Shown: positions 1-9,042 of the stretch, one piece after another
Layout of the letters: every line of letters begins with the position of its first letter
How positions within the stretch are numbered: the stretch's first letter is position 1
Assembly (NCBI GenBank): GCA_947488325.1
Contig: CANKYZ010000006.1
Span: 124,001 to 188,000 of the forward strand
Reading direction: 5' to 3'
From: an uncultured Erythrobacter sp.
GTDB taxonomy: Bacteria > Pseudomonadota > Alphaproteobacteria > Sphingomonadales > Sphingomonadaceae
DNA: 64,000 nt
Program-made: the position numbers and the translations under genes
The notes under the pieces: generated by a model
What the model was told of the DNA's origin: nothing
What the model saw: only the letters and a program-made list of their open reading frames with translations
Databases searched by the model: none

Positions 1-1043
1 TCGTCTTCGAGACGGTCAGACTCGAACCGTTCGATTTCAAGATCATCAAGTCCGCCCAATTCTGGATCGGCGAAGAACACACCGTCGGTCTCAAGACTTT
101 GACGTTGGTGCGAAATGTTGACTGTCCAATCAGGAGTGACCTCCCAAAGGGCACTTACCCGGAAACCGGCATACTGCGTGTCGTTGAAGTTGTCTTCGGC
201 GATACCGGCATTGTCGGCTTGAAGGAATTCGACGTTCGACAGGTCAGCTCCAGCTTGGAAGCCAGCGCGATTGGCGGAAACCGGAACTCCGTTTTCGCGG
301 ATGAAGCCTTCGGGGCGAAAACGCGCACTTTCAGTAAGATCGCGTGTGCCTTGAACGTTGTCGATGTAGCCGCCCTGATCATCGAGGTAGACGACGCCGC
401 GCAGTGCGATGGTGTCGCTAACCGGTACGTTGATCATCAATTCGCCTTGATAGCTGGTTTCGCCGCCACGGGTGAATGAGACACCAGCTGAACCGCTAGC
501 GTCATAGCCTGAAAGATCAGGCTTGTTAGTGATCAAACGTACAACGCCAGCCTGCGAGCTAGCACCGAACAGTGTGCCCTGAGGACCTGATAGAACTTCG
601 ATCCGTTCGAGGTCGGCAGCGTAGACGTCAAGGTTTCGACCCGGCTGCGACAGTGGTTGATCGTTGAGATACAGAGCGACGTTGGGAGCCAGACCTGCGA
701 CTCCAGCCACGGTGATATTCGGCGTGGTTGATGCAAGGCCGCGGATATAAATGGTGCTTTGACCTGGACCATTACCGCCCGCAGTCACAGTTGGGATTTG
801 CTCAAGGTAGTCTTCAAATGTATCGATATTCAATTGATCGAGCTGTTCTGCACCAATTGCGGAGACCGACACGGGTACATCTTGCAGATCTTCGCTACGG
901 CGCTGCGCGGTGACAACAATGGTGCCGACGCCTCCTTCACGCTCTTCGGTCTGAACGGTTTGATCTTCGGTCTGCGCGACCGCAGGTGAAGCGAGCGCTA
1001 CAGCGAGTGCGCCAATCGACGCCCCGCTAATGGACTTTGACAT
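1..1043 (-). CDS. TonB-dependent outer-membrane receptor (5' part, cut by window start)
   Basis: The gene reads leftward from ATG at 1043 and stays open to the window edge, so about 347 codons are visible and the C-terminal barrel is missing. The N-terminus is a signal peptide ending near ALASPAVAQ. It is followed by a TonB-box-like stretch (GTIVVTAQRRSEDLQDVPVS) and a typical plug domain with GPQGTLFGASSQAGVVRLIT and an N-terminal barrel segment. This layout is standard for receptors that import siderophores, cobalamin or glycans in sphingomonads. The substrate cannot be read from this part. The long AT-rich upstream region contains a perfect palindrome that may be its operator. The family call is secure and the substrate unknown. 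Confidence 0.9.
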   Translation of the reverse strand, partial: MSKSISGASIGALAVALASPAVAQTEDQTVQTEEREGGVGTIVVTAQRRSEDLQDVPVSVSAIGAEQLDQLNIDTFEDYLEQIPTVTAGGNGPGQSTIYIRGLASTTPNITVAGVAGLAPNVALYLNDQPLSQPGRNLDVYAADLERIEVLSGPQGTLFGASSQAGVVRLITNKPDLSGYDASGSAGVSFTRGGETSYQGELMINVPVSDTIALRGVVYLDDQGGYIDNVQGTRDLTESARFRPEGFIRENGVPVSANRAGFQAGADLSNVEFLQADNAGIAEDNFNDTQYAGFRVSALWEVTPDWTVNISHQRQSLETDGVFFADPELGGLDDLEIERFESDRLED

Positions 1044-1399
1044 TTAATGCCCCTTTTGAGCTTTCGATTGGGTCGCGATGCGGAACTGCATCAGCGCTTA
1101 CCCAAGAAATGCGCGTGTGAAGTTTGAGAATTTGCGCGCGCAATGAGCCGTTACCAAGCGGTAAGAGCCACGGCCACAGTGATGGCGATAGTTTTCATGA
1201 AGCTCCGATGGCTTGTTGCAAAATAACAACACGGCAATCATCGTCAAATAAACTTCGATTTTCTCTGATGTATAATTACAATTATTGTAAATAAACTGAA
1301 ATTTGGATTTCAACAATTCAAACGAAGAAAGTAATTTCTCAAACAGTATGAAATATAATTCTAATTTTCCCTAAATCAGTGAAGTGTTACACAAGATCT
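1044..1399. other. Intergenic region upstream of the TonB receptor
   Basis: No convincing gene lies here. The stretch is much richer in A+T than its neighbours, especially 1200-1380. It holds a perfect 15-base palindrome (1276-1290) and a small stem-loop (TTACC at 1151-1155, GGTAA at 1160-1164). It most likely holds the promoter and control region of the receptor gene. Confidence 0.5.
1276..1290. promoter_or_regulatory. Perfect palindrome TTACAATTATTGTAA, candidate operator
   Basis: The 15 bases read as two exact 7-base arms, TTACAAT and ATTGTAA, around one central T. They lie 233 bases upstream of the receptor start, inside an AT-rich control region. The symmetry is seen directly. That a dimeric regulator binds here is inference, and no regulator family is named with confidence. 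Confidence 0.45.
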
Positions 1400-3151
1400 T
1401 CAGGCGCTGGCTTGCCCTTCAGTCCATTCTTGGCAGGCTTCCGCCGTCGTCGGGACGCCGTGCTTTTTTCGAATGAGGTCAAAGGCCACCGCTTTTATGA
1501 TAGATACACACATCAAGGTAACCACGAAGGAAAATGGCAAAGCGCCGATAATCATGGTTATTCGAATTGCATCGATTCCACCCAGAATCAGCATAGATCC
1601 GACCACAAAAGCGAGTGCTGTTCCCCAAAACAGAATGTGATAGCGGCGAGTTCCTTCGTCTTCGCCCGCGCCATTGATCGTGTTTACGATCAAGATCGCA
1701 CTGTCTACTGACGTGATGAGGTAAGTCATTAGCAGGACTACGACGAGCGTTGATACGACCAGCGCTGCTGTCGGATTGAGCAGTACTGCGATCGTGGCGT
1801 AGAGTTGATCGGAAATCCCAGTTTCAAGAATTTTCCCGCCCGCGATGCCGCTCAGTTCAAGATCGATGGCCGTTCCGCCTGCTAATCCCATCCACAAGAA
1901 GCACATGAGCGAAGGAACCAGCGCCACGCCAAACACATATTCGCGGATCGTGCGCCCGCGAGAAATGCGCGCTATGAACATGCCAACAAATGGCGCAAAT
2001 GCGATCCACCAAGCCCAATAAAAAACGGACCAATCTAGCTGCCATTGGACCAAGGCGTCGTCCACTTCGCTACCATTGCTTGAGAACAATGTAAGCGAAT
2101 TTGCGGGCAGAGTGACAATATAATCCCAGATGCCGACACCCAGCAATTTGAGACCATATATCCCCGATCCCGCCACTGCGAAAAGCGCAAGCAGACCAAA
2201 TGATAGGGCCATATTGATGTTCGAAAGCCATTTGATCCCGCGTCCAACACCGGACAATGCGCTAATCGTGGAGGCGCCGACTAACACCAGCAATGCAATT
2301 ACAATCGCAGCGGCGGAAGCAGTCATTGCTCCTTCTGCGCTCTCCGCCATCAACCAATCGCCCAAATCGATGCGGTGAAGTCCGGCAACGAATTGCTGAA
2401 CTCCGAGTCCCATCGTTACCGCCACGCCCAATATGGTCGCCACCACGGCCACGACATCGACAATATGACCCGCCATCCCTGACATTGATTTGCCAAAAAG
2501 TGGGACAAGGCTTGAACGGATTGTAAGCGGAAGGCCCCGCCGGTGTGACACATAACCGATGGCCAGGCCAACCAGTGCATAAGTGCACCACGCGCCAAAT
2601 CCCCAATGCAGGAACGTCCACATAAATGCAGGTCGGACTGCCTCTGCAGAGCCAGCCTCTATCGTACCGCGAATAATATCGGGATTGTTGGTGAAGTGCG
2701 CGAGGGGCTCTCCAGTTGAATAGGTTAGCATCCCTATGCCGATCCCCGCACCGAACAACATCGAGAACCAGGAAAATGCCGAAAATTCAGGCTTTTCGTC
2801 TGGTGCACCGATCCGTAGCGATCCAATCTTCGGAGCCAGTGCGAGCCCGCCGCATACTACAATCAAAGACGCGACGAGATAAACGTACCAGCCGCTGAAG
2901 GAAGCAATGATTGTTGAGTTGGCGACTTTTAGAGTTTCCATCGCCCTTACCGGGAAGAAGATTGCCCACATGATAATAAGCGCAACGATGATCTTACCCG
3001 GAATCGTAACCTCGCGGCTAAAGCCGTTGTAAAAACCACTGTCATGGGTGGTAATCGGCAGATCGACTACAGGCGGATCGATGCGCAGTTTTGCAGCATC
3101 AGGGGTTGAAGAATGTGAGATTGAGTTTCCTGAGATTGCTTTGTCATTCAG
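1400..3151 (-). CDS. BCCT-family betaine/choline/carnitine-type transporter
   Basis: This is an inner-membrane Na+- or H+-coupled carrier for quaternary ammonium compounds. The family signature is clear: FYWAWWIAFAPFVGMFIARI followed by SRGRTIREY, plus the glycine-rich MLFGAGIGIGM segment and about 12 membrane spans. The first in-frame ATG (2971) falls inside the first membrane helix and would remove it. The frame stays open upstream and encodes the family-like lead FYNGFSREVTIPGKIIVALI. No ATG, GTG or TTG lies in that extension, and the nearest sensible start is CTG at 3151 (MNDKAISGN...), giving about 583 residues. An ATG at 3147 is one base out of frame. Compatible-solute uptake is the usual role; the substrate is not determinable. 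Confidence 0.9.
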   Translation of the reverse strand: MNDKAISGNSISHSSTPDAAKLRIDPPVVDLPITTHDSGFYNGFSREVTIPGKIIVALIIMWAIFFPVRAMETLKVANSTIIASFSGWYVYLVASLIVVCGGLALAPKIGSLRIGAPDEKPEFSAFSWFSMLFGAGIGIGMLTYSTGEPLAHFTNNPDIIRGTIEAGSAEAVRPAFMWTFLHWGFGAWCTYALVGLAIGYVSHRRGLPLTIRSSLVPLFGKSMSGMAGHIVDVVAVVATILGVAVTMGLGVQQFVAGLHRIDLGDWLMAESAEGAMTASAAAIVIALLVLVGASTISALSGVGRGIKWLSNINMALSFGLLALFAVAGSGIYGLKLLGVGIWDYIVTLPANSLTLFSSNGSEVDDALVQWQLDWSVFYWAWWIAFAPFVGMFIARISRGRTIREYVFGVALVPSLMCFLWMGLAGGTAIDLELSGIAGGKILETGISDQLYATIAVLLNPTAALVVSTLVVVLLMTYLITSVDSAILIVNTINGAGEDEGTRRYHILFWGTALAFVVGSMLILGGIDAIRITMIIGALPFSFVVTLMCVSIIKAVAFDLIRKKHGVPTTAEACQEWTEGQASA

Positions 3152-3233
3152 CCCAGCCTACTAATTGGGCAGAGCAGTTGTGGCCGACCATAGGGAGTTG
3201 CGGCAGCTATGCAAACCGGCGGTTAAGCTAAGC

Positions 3234-4130
3234 TCACCCAGCCCGCAATTCCTCAGCAAGTAATCTAAAGTCAACTTCACGCGGAGAATTCTTGCGCCAT
3301 ACTAGTGCAATTTCGCGCTTGGCAGTGTCACCTTTAACAGGGCGTGCGACAACCTTTGTGCCTTCCAAAATGCCCGCGTCAATTGCCATTTGGGGTAGCA
3401 TGGTGAGACCTAGATCATTGTCGACCATCTGCACCAAAGTGTGCAAACTGGTGCCAATCACACTCGCGCTGGCGCGCAGTTCGGACCGGTTGCAAGCAGC
3501 AAGCGCGTGGTCACGAAAACAGTGGCCGTCTTCGAGCAACAGCAACCGACCTTGATCAATCATCTCTGGCGGGATTTGAGCTGGGGGATCGCGTGGGTCG
3601 TCTTTGGGAAAAGCTACAAAAAGTGCATCGTTTGAAATGTGTTCAAATTGGACGTCACCAGTGTCAAATGGCAGCGCTAGCAGTACGCAATCTACGCGCC
3701 CATGGTGGAGCGATTCAATTGCATCTTGGCTTGTCTCTTCGCGCAGCATTAGTTGCAGGTCTGGACGTTCTTGGCGCAAACGCGGCAAAATGCGCGGAAG
3801 CATAAAGGGTGCAATGGTCGGAATGACGCTCAGCCGAAGTTGGCCCGACAACGGCTTGCCTGCCGCTTGGACTAGGTCTGACAAATCCTCTGCCTCGCGC
3901 AGTATCTTGTTGGCTTTCTCGACGACTTGATCGCCCAGCGATGTGAACCGGACAACACGGCGCGAGCGTTCAACCAAAGTCACACCAAGCAGAGATTCTA
4001 ATTCTCGAATGCCGGCGGAAAGCGTTGACTGTGAAACGAAACTGGCATCAGCTGCACGGCCGAAATGGCCATGTTCATGCAGCGCGACCAAATATTGCAG
4101 CTGCTTGATAGTGGGAAGGTATGTGGACAC
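3234..4130 (-). CDS. oxyR: OxyR-type LysR-family peroxide-sensing regulator
   Basis: This 298-residue protein has an N-terminal winged helix-turn-helix (about residues 5-64, including GRAADASFVSQSTLSAGIRE) and a LysR effector domain. The segment LLLLEDGHCFRDHALAAC carries Cys204 and Cys213. This matches in context and spacing the redox pair Cys199/Cys208 of E. coli OxyR, which forms a disulfide with hydrogen peroxide. It lies 8 bases after the rnd stop codon, so it is probably co-transcribed with rnd. It likely controls peroxide defence genes; dps at 23 kb is a plausible target but no site was identified. The cysteine pair makes the OxyR call stronger than a generic LysR call. Confidence 0.9.
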   Translation of the reverse strand: MSTYLPTIKQLQYLVALHEHGHFGRAADASFVSQSTLSAGIRELESLLGVTLVERSRRVVRFTSLGDQVVEKANKILREAEDLSDLVQAAGKPLSGQLRLSVIPTIAPFMLPRILPRLRQERPDLQLMLREETSQDAIESLHHGRVDCVLLALPFDTGDVQFEHISNDALFVAFPKDDPRDPPAQIPPEMIDQGRLLLLEDGHCFRDHALAACNRSELRASASVIGTSLHTLVQMVDNDLGLTMLPQMAIDAGILEGTKVVARPVKGDTAKREIALVWRKNSPREVDFRLLAEELRAG

Positions 4131-4138
4131 TTTGCGCG

Positions 4139-5341
4139 CTATTCTTCCGTCAGAGCTTCTTCCATGCTCGCTTTCATATCGTCGATATGCGTCATGGATA
4201 GCTTGCCACCCTTTACCGCGAATCCAGTTTTGCCTTCGACCAGTTCGAGCGCGTCTTTGCCAAACACTTCAAAGCGCCAGCCCTCCAGCACCTTCAAATC
4301 GCGGACTCCGGCCGCGAGCGCTTCCATCTCGTCCGCGCGCGTCAGCAGGCGAGCAGCGACATCAATTTCACGCGCGCGAATTTTCAGCAGCAGTTTGAGC
4401 AAGTCGGCAACCAAAGCGCCTTCTTTGCCAAGCGGCGCGCCGCGCTTGGTCTTTTCGGGCATTTCCGAACTGGGCATTGGTTCCGCATCGGCGATTACCT
4501 TTAGCAGGCGCTTGCCAATATCATTGTCCTTCCAGGCGTTCGAAAGGCCGCGAACCTTGGCCAAATCAGCCTGTTTCTTGGGCGGATGGGAAGCAATGTC
4601 GGCCAGTGTTTCGTCACGCATGATACGTCCGCGCGGAATATTTTTATGCTGCGCTTCGCCTTCGCGCCAGCCAGCAAGTGCTTTTAACCGGCCAAGCACT
4701 TGCGGATTGCGGCCTTGCTGGCGGATGCGTTTCCATGATGTTTCTGGGTCTACGAGGTAGTTTGAAGCGTCAGCCAGTTTTTCCATTTCCGCATCAAGCC
4801 ACCCACCGCGACCGGTCTTGACCAGCTTTTTCAGTATCTTGGGGAAGATAACTGATAGATGGGTAACGTCGCCAATTGCATATTCAATCTGGCGATCGGT
4901 CAGAGGACGACGACTCCAATCCGTAAAACGCGCGCCCTTATCGACCACAATATCCAACCAATGATCGACAAGGTTGGCATATCCGATCTGTTCGGATTGG
5001 CTAATCGCCATCATAGCGATTTGCGTGTCAAAGATGGGGAAGGGAGTTTTGCCCGTGAGGTTGACGATAATCTCAACGTCCTGCCCGCCCGCATGGAAGA
5101 CTTTTAAGACGTCTTCATTTTCTGTCAAAAGCTTGAGCAGCGGGGATAGGTCAATTCCCTCTGCCAACGGATCGATTGCCGCAGCCTCTTCCGTATTGGC
5201 GATCTGCACAAGGCAAAGTTCCGGCCAATAGGTGTTTTCTCGCATGAATTCGGTGTCGACTGTGACGAAATCGGACTTCGATAACCTCTCACACAGATCA
5301 GTAAGAGCATCAGTCGTGGTAATCAGATCATGTATTTTCAT
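4139..5341 (-). CDS. rnd: Ribonuclease D
   Basis: This is a 3'-5' exoribonuclease that trims tRNA precursors. The 400-residue product starts MKIHDLITTTD at ATG 5341, preceded by an aagaag ribosome-binding site. A longer in-frame start at 5419 adds residues unlike the family. The DEDD exonuclease motifs are visible: DTE (Asp29, Glu31), VFHAGGQDVEII and DRQIEYAIGDVTHL. An HRDC-like domain follows at roughly residues 210-290 (RLKALAGWREGEAQHKNIPR), and length is normal for the family. oxyR follows after 8 bases, suggesting a shared transcript. Confidence 0.95.
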   Translation of the reverse strand: MKIHDLITTTDALTDLCERLSKSDFVTVDTEFMRENTYWPELCLVQIANTEEAAAIDPLAEGIDLSPLLKLLTENEDVLKVFHAGGQDVEIIVNLTGKTPFPIFDTQIAMMAISQSEQIGYANLVDHWLDIVVDKGARFTDWSRRPLTDRQIEYAIGDVTHLSVIFPKILKKLVKTGRGGWLDAEMEKLADASNYLVDPETSWKRIRQQGRNPQVLGRLKALAGWREGEAQHKNIPRGRIMRDETLADIASHPPKKQADLAKVRGLSNAWKDNDIGKRLLKVIADAEPMPSSEMPEKTKRGAPLGKEGALVADLLKLLLKIRAREIDVAARLLTRADEMEALAAGVRDLKVLEGWRFEVFGKDALELVEGKTGFAVKGGKLSMTHIDDMKASMEEALTEE

Positions 5342-6132
5342 TGTTCTTCTTGTCGTTTTGAGCGGAGTGCCGCTCGCGGGCCGAGTTAATCGATCAGCCC
5401 ATTCATGCTGCGCCGTCACAGCGGCAGCGCCATTAACGCTATACGCGCTCTAATGGAAAGTTATTAGTGCAGGCGTTGAAACTGCCCACAGTCTCCTTCG
5501 CAGGCGACTCTATTGTCAGCGCGTGGCGTCAGAGCCGACGGGGACTGTTTTTGTGGTACGACGAATCTCGCGGCTTTGCTCGTCATATTCAAACTCGACC
5601 ACTTCGAAGGTGTGCGGGGAAGGGGAGTTTGCGGTTTCCTCGGATTGGCCACCCACGCGACCGCTACGAACCAACTCAAGGCCGCCGGTTCCCATCGGTA
5701 GAGGCTGCGTTGAAGGTCAAGAATTTCGAGTCGGATATTGAAGAAACCGGCGATGCTCTCAGAGCAGTTTGTCAGCTTTGGACTCTCGTAATCCCCTGTC
5801 TCTTGTGAGATGATCAATGAGTCCCAAGAGTAATGGCACGGTTCAAAATCAGGGACCTTTCGATCTCGAGCTTTAGCCGGTGGAGCTTGTGATCCAGTGG
5901 ATCTTCGCTCTCCAGGGTCACCCCATGGCAACTTTGTTGGTGAAGGCGGGTGTTCGATTTTCACCTTTATTGGGTTAGGCAGTGAAGCGATTTCGAACGT
6001 GTCAACCATGCGGCCTGTCCGCCGAAACTGGTGAAATCGGGCTTTGTGCAGCTGAAGGACCGCAGACATGTTTCGGCAAAGCAGATGTCCACGATACTTG
6101 CCCACCGCGCGCAAAACGTTATGAGCGCGCGC
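5342..6132. other. 791-base stretch without a secure gene
   Basis: This lies between the divergent rnd and aspS genes and should hold both promoters. A minus-strand reading frame runs 5464-6009 (ATG at 6009, start [20 protein letters not shown]), but its last third has poor amino-acid character. In a shifted frame, 5516-5695 encodes a 59-residue hydrophilic peptide that looks more protein-like. This could be one frameshifted, decaying gene or chance frames. No family was recognised and no RNA gene was seen. Confidence 0.4.
5516..5695 (-). CDS. Possible small ORF or 3' remnant of a frameshifted gene
   Basis: A 59-residue frame starts at ATG 5695 (MGTGGLELVRSGRVGGQSEE) and ends at a TGA at 5516-5518. 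Its composition is acidic and hydrophilic (for example FEVVEFEYDEQSREIRRT), more like a real protein than the overlapping longer frame in the same interval. No Shine-Dalgarno sequence precedes it, and no family is recognised. It may be the displaced 3' end of the frame that begins at 6009. Confidence is low. Confidence 0.2.
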   Translation of the reverse strand: MGTGGLELVRSGRVGGQSEETANSPSPHTFEVVEFEYDEQSREIRRTTKTVPVGSDATR

Positions 6133-7929
6133 ATGCACAAATATCGTTCACACACTTGCGCCGCTCTCACCGCAGAGAATGTCGGCGACACCGTACGCCT
6201 TTCAGGCTGGATACATCGTAAGCGCGACCATGGCGGCGTGCTGTTTATCGATTTGCGCGATCACTACGGGATGACTCAGATTGTCGCGGATGAAGATTCG
6301 CCGGCGCTGGCACAATTGGAAAAATTGCGTAGCGAATCGGTGATCACCATAGATGGCGAAGTGAAAGCCCGCACGCCCGAAACCGTGAATAAGGATTTGC
6401 CGACTGGGGCGATCGAGGTGTTTGCGCGCTCGATCACGGTGCAGAGCGCTGCTGAAGAACTGCCAATGCCGGTTGCGGGTGAGCAAGATTACCCAGAGGA
6501 TATTCGCCTTAAATACCGCTTCCTTGATTTGCGGCGTGAGACAATACACCGCAACATCATGCTGCGCAGCAAGGTTATCACGTCGCTTCGTCAGCGGATG
6601 GTGGATCAAGGCTTTACGGAGTTTCAAACCCCGATCTTGACCGCATCCAGCCCTGAGGGCGCGCGCGATTTCCTGGTACCGAGCCGGATGCATCCGAACA
6701 AGTTTTACGCGCTGCCGCAGGCGCCGCAGATGTTCAAACAGATGCTGATGGTGTCGGGCTTTGACCGTTATTTCCAGATTGCACCATGTTTCCGCGATGA
6801 AGATCTGCGCGCCGATCGCAGTCTCGAATTCTATCAGCTCGACTTTGAAATGAGCTTTGTAACACAAGAAGACGTGTTTCAAGCTCTCGAACCGGTTCTC
6901 GCGGGTACGTTTGCAGAGTTTGCTGGTGGTAAAACAGTGACAGCATCGGGGGATTTTCCGCGTATCCCATATGCTGATGCGATGCTGAAATATGGCACGG
7001 ACAAACCTGATCTCCGCAACCCGCTGGAGATTTCCGATGTTACCAGCCACTTTGAAAAATCTGGTTTTGGCCTGTTTGAGAAAATTGTTGGCGGCGGCGG
7101 CGTTGTGCGTGTGGTTCCAGGCCCTAAAACCAATGAGAAGAGTCGCAAATTCTTCGATGATATGAACAATTGGGCGCGCAGTGAAGGGTTCGCAGGCCTT
7201 GGCTACGTTACCCGCAAAGGCGGCGAGTTTGGCGGCCCTATCGCTAAAAATCACGGTCCTGACCTAATGGCTCAGCTTTATGATGAACTTGGACTTGGCC
7301 CGGATGATGGACTGTTTTTTGCCGCAGGTAAGGAAAAGGACGCCGCGAAACTCGCAGGTGCAGCTCGCACTCAGGTCGGTGAGCAGCTTGGCTTGATTGA
7401 AGAGGGGTGTTTCAAGTTTTGTTGGATCATCGACTTCCCAATGTATGAATGGGATGAGGACGCGAAGAAGGTCGATTTTTCGCACAACCCATTCTCGATG
7501 CCACAAGGCGAGATGGAAGCGTTGCAAACGATGGACCCGCTTACCATCAAGGCATGGCAATATGACATCGTCTGTAACGGCTATGAGCTGTCGTCGGGCG
7601 CAATCCGAAACCACCGTCCGGACATTATGTACAAAGCTTTTGAGCTGGCCGGTTATTCCAATGAAGACGTCGACCGCGAATTTGGCGGTATGATTGAAGC
7701 ATTCAAACTGGGCGCTCCTCCCCACGGTGGATCGGCGCCAGGTATTGACAGGATTGTAATGCTGCTTGCCGGTGAGGAAGCCATCCGCGAGGTGATTGCC
7801 TTCCCAATGAATCAGAAGGGCGAAGACCTGATGATGAACGCGCCTTCAAAGGCGGAACCACCACAGCTCCGCGAATTGCATCTGCGACTGGTGGAGCCTC
7901 CCCTAAAGACGCCTACGTCAGGGGGGTGA
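6133..7929 (+). CDS. aspS: Aspartyl-tRNA synthetase
   Basis: This cytoplasmic enzyme charges tRNA-Asp. The product is 598 residues from ATG 6133 ([20 protein letters not shown]), which matches the usual family N-terminus; ATG 6121 (MSARMHKY) is an in-frame alternative. The anticodon-binding OB fold includes [20 protein letters not shown]. Class II motifs are visible: [40 protein letters not shown] and [20 protein letters not shown]. The roughly 600-residue bacterial form with the GAD insertion is complete. Alphaproteobacterial enzymes of this class are often non-discriminating (Asp/Asn), which cannot be settled here. Confidence 0.97.
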   Translation: MHKYRSHTCAALTAENVGDTVRLSGWIHRKRDHGGVLFIDLRDHYGMTQIVADEDSPALAQLEKLRSESVITIDGEVKARTPETVNKDLPTGAIEVFARSITVQSAAEELPMPVAGEQDYPEDIRLKYRFLDLRRETIHRNIMLRSKVITSLRQRMVDQGFTEFQTPILTASSPEGARDFLVPSRMHPNKFYALPQAPQMFKQMLMVSGFDRYFQIAPCFRDEDLRADRSLEFYQLDFEMSFVTQEDVFQALEPVLAGTFAEFAGGKTVTASGDFPRIPYADAMLKYGTDKPDLRNPLEISDVTSHFEKSGFGLFEKIVGGGGVVRVVPGPKTNEKSRKFFDDMNNWARSEGFAGLGYVTRKGGEFGGPIAKNHGPDLMAQLYDELGLGPDDGLFFAAGKEKDAAKLAGAARTQVGEQLGLIEEGCFKFCWIIDFPMYEWDEDAKKVDFSHNPFSMPQGEMEALQTMDPLTIKAWQYDIVCNGYELSSGAIRNHRPDIMYKAFELAGYSNEDVDREFGGMIEAFKLGAPPHGGSAPGIDRIVMLLAGEEAIREVIAFPMNQKGEDLMMNAPSKAEPPQLRELHLRLVEPPLKTPTSGG

Positions 7930-8010
7930 TCATCCGGTTCCTTGCCGGGACCTTGGCAAGACATTCACGGGCGATACATTGTGCACCCATAAGTCTGTTC
8001 GCAGGCAAAC

Positions 8011-9024
8011 ATGGGGGTAAATTTGAAGGCTAAGTTAAACCTTTTGAAGCGCGCAAGCTTTGGGTTCGTCGCGATGGTAGTGGCATCGACAGCGACGACT
8101 GCGTCGGCTGAGACGATTGAAGTACGAGGCGTCTATGCGCCTCGATATGAACTGCCTTCTGACGTTCAATTGATCCTGATTGAGTCATTCCAAGGCGATC
8201 TTGGTCAAGATGTTGAACTGGTATTGAGCAATGCTTTGAGCGAAGTCTACATTCGCGGTGAGCCTTATTTCGATCTTTTCAATCGAGAAACCCAACGCAG
8301 TTCAAGAGTCAAAGTTGAGGGGGTAGACGGCACGATCCAATATAGATCCCAAGCGGCCGACGCCATTCTGCGTGGATCAGTACGAAGCGAAATTATAGAG
8401 CGTGATGTTGATCCTAAGAAAAAGCGAGAATGCGCACGCCGCGATGACGATGGTGACTGCGTAGAACGGCGCGAAATCCTGATTGAGTGCAGCGAACTAA
8501 CTGTACGAGTTAGCCCGCGTATCGCTTTGGTAGCGACAGGGGGCCATCAATTGTATTCGCATTCATCCCCCCTCGTGGAATCCACTCGCTTTTGCGCTGA
8601 TGATCACTCCGTGCCATCTGGTCTAGCAATGGAAAATGAGATGGTCGAAGAATTGGTCGAGGTCGTTCGCCGCGATCTCGCACCAGTCGAATCAGTCCGC
8701 GATATTCGTGTAATGGAATCTCGCCGAAACTTACGTAGAGAGGATCGCGATGCTTTTCGCGCAGCGGTCCGAGCAACACAGGTCGATTTGAATGCGGCCT
8801 GCGACGGGTTCTTGGCGATTGAATCCAACAACCCAGAGCAAGTCTCCGTATTGTTCAATATTGGCCTTTGTTTTGAAAGCAGTGCCGATCTGAACAGTGC
8901 TGCGGAGTATTATGAGCGAGCGTTGGCGATCGATCCAGGCCGTGATTATCCGACCCAAGGTATCAGTCGTGTGATTAGCCGCCAACGAGCCGAAGCGGAT
9001 TTGGCACAGCGCGCGCAAAACTGA
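8011..9024 (+). CDS. Secreted protein of unknown function with a C-terminal TPR
   Basis: The 337-residue product has an N-terminal signal peptide (hydrophobic core FGFVAMVVASTATTASA, cleavage near ASA-ET), so it is periplasmic or outer-membrane associated. The middle contains a Cys-rich charged segment (KKKRECARRDDDGDCVERRE) that may form a disulfide. The C-terminus has one clear tetratricopeptide repeat, VLFNIGLCFESSADLNSAAE plus YYERALAIDPG. The N-terminal half (VQLILIESFQGDLGQDVELV, YFDLFNRET) is loosely reminiscent of CsgG/LpoB-type folds, but that is a guess. It is followed closely by two more envelope genes, suggesting a three-gene unit. The function is unknown. Confidence 0.75.
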   Translation: MGVNLKAKLNLLKRASFGFVAMVVASTATTASAETIEVRGVYAPRYELPSDVQLILIESFQGDLGQDVELVLSNALSEVYIRGEPYFDLFNRETQRSSRVKVEGVDGTIQYRSQAADAILRGSVRSEIIERDVDPKKKRECARRDDDGDCVERREILIECSELTVRVSPRIALVATGGHQLYSHSSPLVESTRFCADDHSVPSGLAMENEMVEELVEVVRRDLAPVESVRDIRVMESRRNLRREDRDAFRAAVRATQVDLNAACDGFLAIESNNPEQVSVLFNIGLCFESSADLNSAAEYYERALAIDPGRDYPTQGISRVISRQRAEADLAQRAQN

Positions 9025-9042
9025 TATTAGGAATGAAACCAA

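Noticed and set aside
4065..4760. 231-residue plus-strand frame across oxyR and rnd
   Set aside because: It lies antisense to two clear genes and is Ser/Arg/Pro-rich without family resemblance.
5464..6138. 224-residue minus-strand frame as one intact gene
   Set aside because: Its start overlaps the aspS 5' end and its last third has poor residue character. A frameshift or chance frame is more likely, so it is not reported as a gene.
6202..7254. 350-residue open frame opposite aspS
   Set aside because: It is entirely antisense to a well-conserved synthetase, rich in His, Arg and Cys, with no recognisable family. It is a shadow of the coding strand.
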